This document shows positions 1-7,474 of a stretch of DNA of 41,873 nucleotides, in pieces; the stretch's first letter is position 1; each line of letters opens with the position of its first letter. The notes under the pieces are model-generated. The model was not told the origin of the DNA. It was given only the letters and a program-made list of their open reading frames with translations, and made no database searches. Both the position numbers and the translations under genes were made by a program. The DNA is from Pedobacter sp. ASV28. GTDB lineage: Bacteria; Bacteroidota; Bacteroidia; Sphingobacteriales; Sphingobacteriaceae. The DNA lies in NCBI RefSeq assembly GCF_016428855.1, contig NZ_JAELTN010000045.1, forward strand, positions 1 through 41,873, read 5' to 3'.

Positions 1-243
1 CCTATTTGTCTGCAATAAATCGATATGAAATAGGCATTCCGCTATACACACTCACGTATGTACGCTGCAATATTTGAAAACATTTAGAAAAATCACAGCC
101 CTTTTTACTTTAGAATCGATTAGACATATAAAGCCATGATTCCCTACAAAACAATTAATAAAAATTAGTTCTTCTATTTTCATACTGCCATAGGGTTGTC
201 ATCGTCGATTATTTTCTTTGTTCCATAATTTAAAACCACCGAA
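1..243. other. noncoding left edge
   Basis: AT-rich stretch with no convincing reading frame on either strand. It presumably carries the promoter of the DinB-fold gene that follows, but I do not find a clean TAnnTTTG box. Nothing else recognised. Confidence 0.4.
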
Positions 244-762
244 ATGGAAATTACAAAAGAATCATCAAGACCGCTGGATTTGGGTATCATAACTCCAGAA
301 GCATTATTAAGTCATTGGCAAGGACACCGCAAATTAACAAGGCAGGTTATTCAGGCTTTTCCTGAAGAACAGCTTCATACCTACAGCATTGGCGGAATGC
401 GGACGTTTTTCGAACTCGCAAAGGAAATTATGGGCCTTTCTGGAACAGGTATAAGAGGAATTGTTACCGGCAACTGGGATTTTTTACCGGAAGAAGACTA
501 CAGGCCTGGTAAATCTACCATTAAAACTAAAGAAGAATTATTACGTGTTTGGGATAAGGTAACCAATGACATCAATACGTTTTGGTGGCAAATTCCTGCT
601 GAACGTTTTAAAGAGACCATTAAATCATTCGGTCAATGGGAAGGAGAAACTACCAATATTATACTTTACTGGATCGATAATGAGATCCATCACCGAGGAC
701 AAGGTTATGTTTACCTAAGATCGTTGGGTATTGAACCACCACCGTTCTGGAACAGGTATTAA
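244..762 (+). CDS. DinB-fold (DUF664-like) metal-dependent protein
   Basis: Cytosolic four-helix-bundle protein of the DinB/YfiT superfamily, 172 residues, a normal length for the family. Visible marks are the N-terminal ALLSHWQGHRK segment (His24, His28) and the C-terminal DNEIHHRGQGYVYLR block (His149/His150), which together form the usual three-histidine metal site; the tail LGIEPPPFW is also typical. Family members include thiol-S-transferases and damage-induced proteins, so the reaction cannot be named here. It stands alone, outside the inferred mobile element, and ends about 140 bp before a minus-strand terminator. ATG start with no competing upstream start. Confidence 0.8.
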   Translation: MEITKESSRPLDLGIITPEALLSHWQGHRKLTRQVIQAFPEEQLHTYSIGGMRTFFELAKEIMGLSGTGIRGIVTGNWDFLPEEDYRPGKSTIKTKEELLRVWDKVTNDINTFWWQIPAERFKETIKSFGQWEGETTNIILYWIDNEIHHRGQGYVYLRSLGIEPPPFWNRY

Positions 763-904
763 AGACCATTTTCTGGGTTAGGTCACTAAACAACCCTAAG
801 TTACGAAGCGTTCTTTTTATCCGATTTTTTTTTGCTCCACAGTGCATGTTCATTCGGATCATTTAAATGATTTGGCATCAACTTCTCGCCCAGCGAGTTT
901 AAAC

Positions 905-930
905 AAAAAAGCCACAACTTTCGTTGTGGC
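905..930 (-). terminator. intrinsic terminator (minus direction)
   Basis: Perfect 8-bp stem GCCACAAC / GTTGTGGC with a TTTC loop. Read on the minus strand it is followed by six T. It directly follows a tRNA-like tail at 937-966, the same arrangement as at 2197-2277. Confidence 0.75.
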
Positions 931-936
931 TTTCTA

Positions 937-966
937 AGCTCCCTAAGAGTGCAATTCTCGAACCAG
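937..966 (-). pseudogene. possible degenerate tRNA 3' tail
   Basis: Minus-strand sequence contains CTGGTTCGAG (T-arm-like, with the TTCGA loop) followed by an acceptor-like TTAGGGAGC, then a terminator. The T stem does not close and no anticodon arm or 5' half can be folded upstream, so this is not a functional tRNA. By analogy with the tRNA-Asn fragment at 2235-2277 it may be an older attachment-site scar. Weak evidence; chance similarity is possible. Confidence 0.3.
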
Positions 967-1057
967 ATTATAGCTTACTTGGCTAAATTGGCCAATATAG
1001 GTAGCGATAACTATATATTAAGATTATCCAATTAGGCGAGCAGCAAAAGATAATTTT

Positions 1058-1912
1058 TTAGGCAGTATCAATGACCATGGGCTTGAGAATTCTTTCTTTG
1101 AACGTCTTTCCAGATCCGGAAAAACTTTCGAAACCGTCAAGGCTTTTTATTTTTTCAAGTTCTGAATTGAGATAATGATCAGACTTTATCATCGATAAAA
1201 CTGTAGGGTCATCCCTCCAGAGATCAGACAAGATAATAGTGCCTTTTTCAAGTCCACGAGCAATCAATTCAGCAAACTTGGTATTGGCAAATATATGTTC
1301 GGGTTTTCTGAAATACTCATTGTTGAGCTGAAGATATTTACTGGCAATCCATGAAGCTACCTTTTCACTCTTAACACCAATCTTTCCGCCCTGAACACCA
1401 AGTTCATTTATAAAATCATATACCTCAACAATATTGATTAGGCCAAAATGATATAAATCCCTAATGGTGTAATCTATCCTGTCCGCACAGAGGGCAGGAA
1501 GAGGCATCTCAAGCAAGGTATACTTCGGATCTTCCAATAAGGAAGTGCTGAATCCATATTTAGCGAGAATAGATGGTATAGCGGAATTTGCTATTACTTC
1601 TTCAAAAATTTGCTCATGATAATCTTCCCCTTTCTGTTGCAGGACATAATCGATTACATGGGAAAAAGCAGTATGGGAGACATCGTGTAAAAGGGCCGCA
1701 ACCTGTTCTTCCAGACTACCTCCAAGTTTCCTTACAAGAAGCATAACTCCGATAGAATGTTCATATCTACTGTGGCCAACATTTGGAGAGACCAGAAAAA
1801 TGGCACCTCCCTGATGAACATTTTTTAACCTTTGAACGGGTCCCGAGCTTATGAGATCACTTAGTATAGCTTCTAGTTCGAAATTGCCGTAAAAAATATC
1901 GCTTGACATCAT
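1058..1912 (-). CDS. HD-domain phosphohydrolase (dGTPase-like, COG1078 type)
   Basis: Soluble 284-residue metal-dependent phosphohydrolase. The HD signature is split as usual: SRYEHSIGV near residue 50, then LLHDVSHTAFSH near 75-86 carrying the HD pair and following histidines, and the DRIDYTIRDL block near 144-153. These are the marks of YdhJ-like/SAMHD1-like proteins that act on nucleotides or nucleotide second messengers. It is somewhat shorter than chromosomal relatives of around 400 residues. It lies between two terminator/tRNA-tail structures, with the recombinase remnant immediately upstream, so it may be cargo of an older decayed element; a defence-type nucleotide-depleting role is possible but unproven. 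Two adjacent ATG codons could serve as start. Confidence 0.75.
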   Translation of the reverse strand: MMSSDIFYGNFELEAILSDLISSGPVQRLKNVHQGGAIFLVSPNVGHSRYEHSIGVMLLVRKLGGSLEEQVAALLHDVSHTAFSHVIDYVLQQKGEDYHEQIFEEVIANSAIPSILAKYGFSTSLLEDPKYTLLEMPLPALCADRIDYTIRDLYHFGLINIVEVYDFINELGVQGGKIGVKSEKVASWIASKYLQLNNEYFRKPEHIFANTKFAELIARGLEKGTIILSDLWRDDPTVLSMIKSDHYLNSELEKIKSLDGFESFSGSGKTFKERILKPMVIDTA

Positions 1913-2164
1913 AATACAAAGAAGAAAATTTTATTATTAGAAAGCAATCCCTCAGAATTACCTTCAAAAACTAAGTCTATTAATGAAGTGGAAGAGATTT
2001 TGGAAAAAGCAATTATCAAGTTAACAAATCTGGACGTAATACACTGAAAATCAATAACTATATTTCGAATGGAGATTGTTAATTCAATATTCCCTGAAAA
2101 ATTCACCATTGAACAACTGCAAGGTCGAACCACTAAGGTCGATTTTCTTTATCAACTTATATAG
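1907..2164 (+). pseudogene. C-terminal remnant of a serine site-specific recombinase
   Basis: Plus-strand frame that reads like a protein C-terminus but lacks a start and has an in-frame TGA at 2045-2047. Before the stop it ends EILEKAIIKLTNLDVIH; after it continues to IVNSIFPEKFTIEQLQGRT, ending at TAG 2162-2164. From knowledge of the family, the coiled NLD segment followed by (I/V)xSIFPEKxxFxxxxxRT is the characteristic tail of Bacteroidetes large serine recombinases. The catalytic and DNA-binding parts are missing; the upstream break coincides with the start of the HD gene. It lies about 70 bp from the tRNA-Asn fragment, so it marks a decayed integrated element at this hotspot. Confidence 0.6.
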
Positions 2165-2196
2165 CTGATTAAAAGTTAATTATGGAGGTAAAAAAG

Positions 2197-2233
2197 AAGG
2201 GCAAGCGACCGTTTTACCGTGCTTGCCCTTTTT
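2197..2233. terminator. bidirectional terminator after tRNA-Asn fragment
   Basis: Perfect 10-bp arms AAGGGCAAGC (2197-2206) and GCTTGCCCTT (2221-2230). Runs of T follow in either direction. On the minus strand it directly follows the tRNA-Asn 3' end, so it is probably the native terminator of that tRNA gene. Confidence 0.8.
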
Positions 2234-2234
2234 A

Positions 2235-2277
2235 GCTCCCGAAGCTGGGCTCGAACCAGCGACCCTCTGATTAACAG
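2235..2277 (-). other. 3' half of tRNA-Asn(GTT): probable attachment site
   Basis: Read on the minus strand: anticodon loop CTGTTAA with GTT, the 3' anticodon stem TCAGA, variable loop GGGTC, a perfectly paired T arm (GCTGG-TTCGAGC-CCAGC) and acceptor TTCGGGAG. Upstream (2278-2310) the anticodon 5' strand is already mismatched and no matching TCCCGAA acceptor 5' strand occurs, so only about 43 nt of the tRNA remain. A tRNA 3' half still joined to its terminator is the usual footprint of tyrosine-recombinase integration into a tRNA 3' end. The element should therefore begin just to the right, and the intact tRNA should lie at the far end outside the window. Confidence 0.75.
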
Positions 2278-2681
2278 ACGGATGCCCATCGCTTCTAACT
2301 ATTTATTAACCAACAGGTTACAGTATTTCAGAAATATTCCGGTACGTATTTGTGACCGGTTATTAATTACTCAAATATACGCAATCGAGTAGACAATTAC
2401 AATTTTATTAAAGATTTCAATAGTTGTCTGAAGTGGAAAAGCTACAATCTGTTGACCCCTCATCGCCAAAAAATGTTATAAGCGATATTTAGGTAGGTAT
2501 TGACAATAACTATTTTTATTTCTATAATTGCTTATGCTTTTGGCAAGCTAGCCCGTTCGTGCAAAGATTTCATCAGCCAAATTAATTGTTTAATAAAGCA
2601 AACCTGCCTGCTTATTATCCAAACAAGATTACGAACGCAAAAACCCTGGTTAATAAGTCGGTATTAAAGGAATGTTTTATT
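2278..2681. other. noncoding stretch inside the inferred left ICE end
   Basis: About 400 bp without a credible gene. The frame open from 2586 begins at a TTG and its first 32 residues do not look coding. Integrase arm sites would be expected here, but I could not identify repeats with confidence. Confidence 0.4.
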
Positions 2682-3470
2682 ATGAAAACAATTGAGTATT
2701 TCAAACTCCAAGCAAAAAAACTGCACAAAGATTTTAAAACCCAAGAATCATATTTCGATCCTGAGTATGGCCGTGACCTTTTTAGGTATGCGCCAAAATT
2801 TTTCGATATAGATGCATTGGTTCTCGATTTCGATATCGATGAAGACAATTTCACCCTAATGAACGCTCAGCATTATATTGCACTTTTGGCGGGATTTCGA
2901 AAATGGACAGATTTGCTGAAAGCGTCCCCATCGGCACTGGAATTATCGAAACTGCTATTTGACAACATGCACAAAGTTAGTGTTATTGAATGGGACATTT
3001 ATATTTCTGGTGAAGAACGAGACAAAGGTTTTCTATTTGATGACGAGTTTAGACTGGACATTTTCAAGGCTGTTTTTGACGAAGTAGATGGCCATCAAAG
3101 TGACGGCATAGACTACCGCTTGGCGAGAGAAACAGAAATACCAAAGATTGAAAATCAAAATGTTAAACCAAAGAAAAAGGAAATGGAAAATAAAATTACC
3201 GCTAAAATTACTGCCCTACCATTGATGGGAGAAGATAGAATAGAATTTATTAAAACAGCCAATGAGGTATTTGAGCATGTCATAGAAAGGCTTGAACCAG
3301 AAAACCCTGATATGGTTCGTAAACTGTGGAATGCCGAAAAATATATTGATGAAGAGCTGTTAAGACCAGATATGTTGCCCATAGATCGTGACTATGCGCT
3401 TTCTTTGATCGGTGCGTTCTTGGTTCATCATGTTATTGAACTTGCCGTTGAAACGGACGAAATGGGTTAA
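2682..3470 (+). CDS. hypothetical protein
   Basis: 262 residues from the ATG at 2682, preceded by an AAAGGAA ribosome-binding-like sequence; the longer frame from 2586 starts with TTG and is less likely. The N-terminal part contains MNAQHYIALLAGFRKWTDLLKA (residues about 52-73), resembling the short helical HxxALxxLAGFxxWxxLxA module found beside several bacterial stress or toxin-antitoxin proteins. The C-terminal half, from KKKEMENKITAKITAL, is acidic and helical and may be a second domain. Convergent with the TlpA-like gene, sharing a long palindromic terminator. No function assigned. Confidence 0.65.
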   Translation: MKTIEYFKLQAKKLHKDFKTQESYFDPEYGRDLFRYAPKFFDIDALVLDFDIDEDNFTLMNAQHYIALLAGFRKWTDLLKASPSALELSKLLFDNMHKVSVIEWDIYISGEERDKGFLFDDEFRLDIFKAVFDEVDGHQSDGIDYRLARETEIPKIENQNVKPKKKEMENKITAKITALPLMGEDRIEFIKTANEVFEHVIERLEPENPDMVRKLWNAEKYIDEELLRPDMLPIDRDYALSLIGAFLVHHVIELAVETDEMG

Positions 3471-3499
3471 ATCAGAGTTATTAGATTGAAAAACATGGT

Positions 3500-3539
3500 A
3501 TTAAGAATTGGAATGTACATGTACATTCCAATTCTTAAT
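3500..3539. terminator. 40-bp perfect palindrome, likely bidirectional terminator
   Basis: Each 20-bp arm is the exact reverse complement of the other, with the centre TGTACATGTACA at 3514-3525 and no unpaired loop. It lies between the convergent genes ending at 3470 and 3587, so it probably ends both transcripts. The centre could also bind a dimeric regulator. Confidence 0.75.
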
Positions 3540-3586
3540 TTAATTTATGACGCACAAACCCATAAATTGGCATTTTGAGGTTTATG

Positions 3587-4756
3587 TTATTTATCTAGCA
3601 GAGAACTTATCTTTCGGTCCATGCGTTCATTTTCGATTTTGTCATTGCCAATAAACCTATCTATAATTTTTCCATCTTTATCAAGCAATATAAGTGTCGG
3701 AAGAACATGAACTCCAAAAAGTTCGGAAAGGTCGTTTTTATTAGGTATACTTCTTGAAGCTTTTTCTTTATCCTGACCTCGTAAGATATTTATCCAAGGC
3801 AATTTATCTTCCTTTACTGCTTTTTTCCAAGCATCTAAACGATAATCATCGTCAGCAATGCCAATTATTACAAAATCTTTGCTTTTGTACTGGTTATACA
3901 AATCGATCATATGAGGAGTTTTCTCTCTACATGGAACGCACCAAGTGGCCCAAAAATCTAATAAAACATATTTACCTTTAAATTGGGAAAGGCTAATACT
4001 ATCATTATTAATATCAATTGTTTTGAAATCCATGGCCTTTTTGCCCATCTCATTTCGCTTTATCATTTCGATCCCATCAGCGATTTGTTTTTTATAAATG
4101 GCCATTATACCCTCACCACCTTTCATTTGTTTATAGTAATGCTCTAACAGATCGGAAGACAATTTATTTACGTATCCATTGGCGATCAAGAACCCTGTAA
4201 TAACAGAACTTGGGTATTTATCAAAGAAGGACAGATCAGCTTGCCTGCTTTCCAAATAATAAGGATTGAGTTGCGCTTTCAGCGTATCTTTCTTAGCAGG
4301 GTCGGCTTCTGATTTGTAAGCCGAAAGAATATTGGCATATTTACCCCTTATAGCACTTTTCTTTGCTTCGAGTGCTACATATAAATCTTGGGCTTTAGAA
4401 CCAGTTAACCGGGCATTTTGAAACTCATTTAATTTCAGTGTGATTGACATCGCTCCTGGTTCTATGAAAACGTAAGTCTGATTTTTGTTATTCAGTTTTA
4501 CAAAGGCAATTACAGGTTCATTTAATGCACCTTTTAAAATAAATCTATTATCCTTGACGATTGCAGTATCAGTAACACCTTTTTTTTTGCTTCCTGAATA
4601 ATATGCCAAATAAATTTGTCCTTCTGGATAATCCTCAATGAAACCCTTAATACTATAAGTGCTTTTAACAGAAAGTGGCTTTTTCTGTCCGTGAACATTT
4701 AAAGTCACACAGAAAAAAAGAAATAAAAATAGGGCTAAAGATTTAAAGATTTTCAT
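3587..4756 (-). CDS. TlpA-like thiol:disulfide oxidoreductase with DUF4369-like N-terminus
   Basis: 389-residue exported protein: signal peptide at 1-23 (hydrophobic LALFLFLFFCVTLNVHG), a beta-rich DUF4369-like region at about 33-115, a helical linker, then a thioredoxin fold from about 244. The active site is FWATWCVPC with Cys273 and Cys276, and VLPTLILLDKDGK carries the cis-proline. Proteins of this build reduce or isomerise disulfides in the Bacteroidetes periplasm. It is the last gene of a four-gene minus-strand cluster with the cysteine-rich peptide and the VKOR-DsbA fusion, so I infer a role in shaping the peptide's disulfides. The palindrome at 3500-3539 ends the unit. Confidence 0.85.
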   Translation of the reverse strand: MKIFKSLALFLFLFFCVTLNVHGQKKPLSVKSTYSIKGFIEDYPEGQIYLAYYSGSKKKGVTDTAIVKDNRFILKGALNEPVIAFVKLNNKNQTYVFIEPGAMSITLKLNEFQNARLTGSKAQDLYVALEAKKSAIRGKYANILSAYKSEADPAKKDTLKAQLNPYYLESRQADLSFFDKYPSSVITGFLIANGYVNKLSSDLLEHYYKQMKGGEGIMAIYKKQIADGIEMIKRNEMGKKAMDFKTIDINNDSISLSQFKGKYVLLDFWATWCVPCREKTPHMIDLYNQYKSKDFVIIGIADDDYRLDAWKKAVKEDKLPWINILRGQDKEKASRSIPNKNDLSELFGVHVLPTLILLDKDGKIIDRFIGNDKIENERMDRKISSLLDK

Positions 4757-4831
4757 TGGTTGTTAGTTTATAAGTGCAATAGTTTTTATGCTAAAAAGTT
4801 GTTGCCCTAATTACTTAGGGCAACAATAGAA

Positions 4832-5047
4832 TTATGGTGTAATTGGTCTTGAATCACCATTACAGATTGTTCCGGTATTGCTGGCATTGGTTTCACATAC
4901 AATACCAGGACAGCATTTTAGCTCATCATCTTGGTTAGAGCTCATCGTGCATCCAATTTCGCTATCCTTTTTACATTTGTTTAGATCTTCGTTACCACCG
5001 ATTACATTTCTCATTTCGGCTTTGTTAAGCAGTGTTGCTGTTTTCAT
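4832..5047 (-). CDS. double-glycine-leader, cysteine-rich small peptide
   Basis: 71 residues. The first 18, MKTATLLNKAEMRNVIGG, fit a bacteriocin-type double-glycine leader as used by Bacteroidetes natural-product precursors (KxEMxxVxGG). The 53-residue core has six cysteines at 25, 33, 45, 46, 51 and 62, giving C-x7-C-x11-CC-x4-C-x10-C. A C-C-CC-C-C order is the one used by inhibitor cystine-knot peptides. Flanked by a VKOR-DsbA fusion upstream and a TlpA-like protein downstream, both disulfide enzymes, so I infer an exported disulfide-rich peptide (bacteriocin, signal or toxin). No peptidase-containing ABC exporter is present in the window, so export must use another locus. No relative of known function recognised. 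Confidence 0.7.
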   Translation of the reverse strand: MKTATLLNKAEMRNVIGGNEDLNKCKKDSEIGCTMSSNQDDELKCCPGIVCETNASNTGTICNGDSRPITP

Positions 5048-5178
5048 GTTTGATTAATGTTTAAATTTGATTGTTTTTTTACAACGTAAAAACCATAAAA
5101 ACGGAATGCTTTTTACAACATCATACTGGTTGGCACGGTTCATTTGCAACTTCCCCATGCATTGATCAATTTCTTTTG

Positions 5179-6771
5179 TTAGTTTAATAGGAATTTGATC
5201 TCTTCTAACTTATAGTTATCAGGTAATTTATATCCATTGATAAGAAAGGCAGGAGTATATTCAATATCTAACATATCAATCCAATTCTTTTGGGCATCCA
5301 TTGACATTTTTATGTCGTTTGTTATTTCGACAGGATATTTTTCTGCCCACGCTTCATAATTTTTTCTAACTGAATTGTACCATTCATTCATGGCCTTTTC
5401 AGCAATATCCATATCATAATGTTTGCGTAGCGCACTTAAGTGCCGTGAGGCTTTTGTCTTATAGTTTTGCTCATCATCACCGGATGTAAATACTACTTTA
5501 ACTTGTAGATCGTCCCTAAATTTTAGCCATTCACTTAAAGTCCTATGGGCTTTGGCGCAAGGGTTACAATAGGGGTTGCTAATCATTGTTATAGTGATGC
5601 TTGAACTTGGATTGCCCAAAACAACAGGATGAAGATTGCTGTCTACGTAGAATTTTGGTTGTTTTTGCAGTTGCTCGTTAAATAGATCAATATTGTACTT
5701 GAATTTTTTGAGTTGGTTCTTAAGTTCCGATTGCTGACTTGCTTTAACAAAGAATGGCTTCAACATAGCCCATAAAATGATAGGCCCAATGAATGAAATA
5801 ATCGCTATGCTGATATTTCTAACATCAATATTTAAGGAGCTAAAAGAATAATTGCTATTGTATGCCAAAACCATTGCTTCGGCTAGTAGGATAACTTGTA
5901 CAGAGCAACACAGCACACACCAGGTTTTTGCCCTATACTGATATGATATAGAATATATTGTATAGGGTAAAGCCAATAGGTTAAGTAATGCAATTGGCTG
6001 TAACAATCCTGGTTGGAAAATTAAAAAAAGAAATGTTCCGCTGAAGTAAAAGAAACCAACTTCACTCCAATTTAGCCACGATGTTACTTTTGATGCTTCT
6101 GATTTCAGAATTGCATTACAATCACTGTTTGAACCTGCAAGTCCACAAATATTCTTAATTAATGGATTGTTTGCATCAAAGCTTTGGATGAGAAGCAGAA
6201 CACTCACAAATACCCCGATTAATTTTAATGCTATAATTGATATGTATTGCCAATTTATTATTGTAGCAGAAAATCCGAGCGTCAGTATAGCGATTAGTAG
6301 CAAAATACCAAATGGTAGTTTTAAGCTCTCAATTGTACTTTTTAAGACTTGAGACTTGTATCTGGTATCCCCGCTTTTTTCATTGGGATATGCACATAAG
6401 ATGTAGCCAGACCAGCTTTTTAAAAACTTTTCTTCGGTATCAACCATTTCGCTACTGTTCTCATTTGAATAGAAGACCCTATTGTTTGAAATGGATTTTA
6501 CTAAAATAAATCGACCGCCTTTACCATGCGTATGGGCAATAAATGGATATGAAAGATCTGTTGGATCGTAATTGTCTTTGTCAATATAATAGGCCCCGCT
6601 TGGGATTGACCATTGAGATAGGCTGTCGCTGACGGCAAGCAAGCTCGGATAATCCGGATGTGCCAATAGTTCTTCCTGTATTGTTCTAGGATGAACCCTG
6701 ATCCCTAGCTGATTTATTAAATATATTGTTGCACTGGTAAGATTATCGTACCGCCCATTAAAATTTAACAT
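5179..6771 (-). CDS. C39-like / VKOR / DsbA-like fusion membrane protein
   Basis: 530 residues. Residues 1-130 have the layout of a C39 bacteriocin-processing peptidase, including AHTHGKGGRFILVKSI at 79-94, but the DCG catalytic cysteine is absent and the HFVV histidine position is Arg87, so it should bind rather than cut. Residues 150-340 hold several membrane helices of a vitamin K epoxide reductase domain with loop cysteines Cys209/Cys218 and the active pair WCVLC (285/288). Residues 375-530 are a DsbA-like thioredoxin with CNPC (402/405) and the cis-Pro in YTPAFLING (Pro507). This forms a complete disulfide-making relay. Gene order suggests it oxidises the six-cysteine peptide, with the dead C39 domain perhaps recognising its leader. 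Confidence 0.85.
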   Translation of the reverse strand: MLNFNGRYDNLTSATIYLINQLGIRVHPRTIQEELLAHPDYPSLLAVSDSLSQWSIPSGAYYIDKDNYDPTDLSYPFIAHTHGKGGRFILVKSISNNRVFYSNENSSEMVDTEEKFLKSWSGYILCAYPNEKSGDTRYKSQVLKSTIESLKLPFGILLLIAILTLGFSATIINWQYISIIALKLIGVFVSVLLLIQSFDANNPLIKNICGLAGSNSDCNAILKSEASKVTSWLNWSEVGFFYFSGTFLFLIFQPGLLQPIALLNLLALPYTIYSISYQYRAKTWCVLCCSVQVILLAEAMVLAYNSNYSFSSLNIDVRNISIAIISFIGPIILWAMLKPFFVKASQQSELKNQLKKFKYNIDLFNEQLQKQPKFYVDSNLHPVVLGNPSSSITITMISNPYCNPCAKAHRTLSEWLKFRDDLQVKVVFTSGDDEQNYKTKASRHLSALRKHYDMDIAEKAMNEWYNSVRKNYEAWAEKYPVEITNDIKMSMDAQKNWIDMLDIEYTPAFLINGYKLPDNYKLEEIKFLLN

Positions 6772-6821
6772 AGAATAGATTATAGCTTAGTTTATCAAGC
6801 TTATCTAAATTAATTACAATG

Positions 6822-6833
6822 GAGACATGTCTC
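6822..6833. promoter_or_regulatory. palindromic operator, copy 1
   Basis: Perfect palindrome GAGACATGTCTC about 50 bp upstream of the C39-VKOR-DsbA start and just after the HTH gene. Related copies are at 7219-7232 and 7308-7323. Probable binding site of the adjacent HTH protein. Confidence 0.65.
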
Positions 6834-6912
6834 TAGTCATGTAAGTAACTTTCTTGCGGCAGAAAGGGAATGTAAAAAAATAGAACTTTTTAGTTCATAT
6901 TGGATGGTCTTT

Positions 6913-7185
6913 CTAAGATAATTTGCCCTTATCTTCGGGCTTATTAACTGATATGGCTTTTTCGGGCAGGAATTTTCTAGGTGAGATGCCCCAATGATCT
7001 GCTAGCAAATTAATATGGTTAACATTATATTTTGCACGATGGTTTTGGTTTTCGACCTGATAGATGAATGTTCTGTCAACGCCCAGAATAAAGCCAATAT
7101 CTTCTTGTGTTAATTTTCGCTCTAATCTTGTTTTCAAGACAAAATCAACAATGTATTGCTCTACTTCCGTCAACTTTTTTGCCAT
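6913..7185 (-). CDS. XRE-family helix-turn-helix regulator
   Basis: Small DNA-binding protein, 90 residues from the ATG at 7185 (the longer frame to 7200 would start at TTG). A lambda-repressor-type HTH covers about residues 15-70: LERKLTQEDIGFILGVDRTFIYQVENQ is the helix-turn-helix plus recognition helix, followed by LLADHWGISPRKF. First gene of the minus-strand cluster. Two near-identical palindromes lie within 140 bp upstream and a third downstream, so it very likely represses itself and the disulfide/peptide genes. Confidence 0.85.
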   Translation of the reverse strand: MAKKLTEVEQYIVDFVLKTRLERKLTQEDIGFILGVDRTFIYQVENQNHRAKYNVNHINLLADHWGISPRKFLPEKAISVNKPEDKGKLS

Positions 7186-7218
7186 AGTGCAATGGAGCAA
7201 AAAATTGAACCTAAAAAT

Positions 7219-7232
7219 GGAGATATGTCTCC
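7219..7232. promoter_or_regulatory. palindromic operator, copy 2
   Basis: GGAGATATGTCTCC, one mismatch from the GAGACATGTCTC consensus, 34 bp upstream of the HTH start codon. Suits autoregulation of the HTH gene. Confidence 0.6.
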
Positions 7233-7307
7233 GTTTTGTTCATTTGGTTTCTGCAAAAGAAAACATACACCTCAAGCAATAGAAAAATGATTTTTATAAA
7301 ACTATAA

Positions 7308-7323
7308 TAGAGACATGTCTCTA
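7308..7323. promoter_or_regulatory. palindromic operator, copy 3
   Basis: TAGAGACATGTCTCTA, the longest copy (8-bp arms). It lies between the HTH gene and the divergent STN gene, about 85 bp apart from copy 2, so it could control either or allow looping. Confidence 0.65.
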
Positions 7324-7474
7324 TTTTTAATTATATTTCTGTAAAAATTATCAAATGTAAATCTGTCTTTTATGGCAGTGATTATCGAATACTTAATAAT
7401 GAACCAATCGTATTTATTCAAGGCAAGAGCTAAAAGGCGGTTGAGGTTGAACACCACCAAAAATCATCATTAAA

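Noticed and set aside
1909..2133. 74-codon minus-strand frame
   Set aside because: It is the complement of the recombinase remnant, whose plus-strand translation fits a known family tail.
2235..2310. complete tRNA-Asn gene
   Set aside because: The 5' acceptor strand and D arm are absent and the anticodon stem has mismatches; only the 3' half is present.
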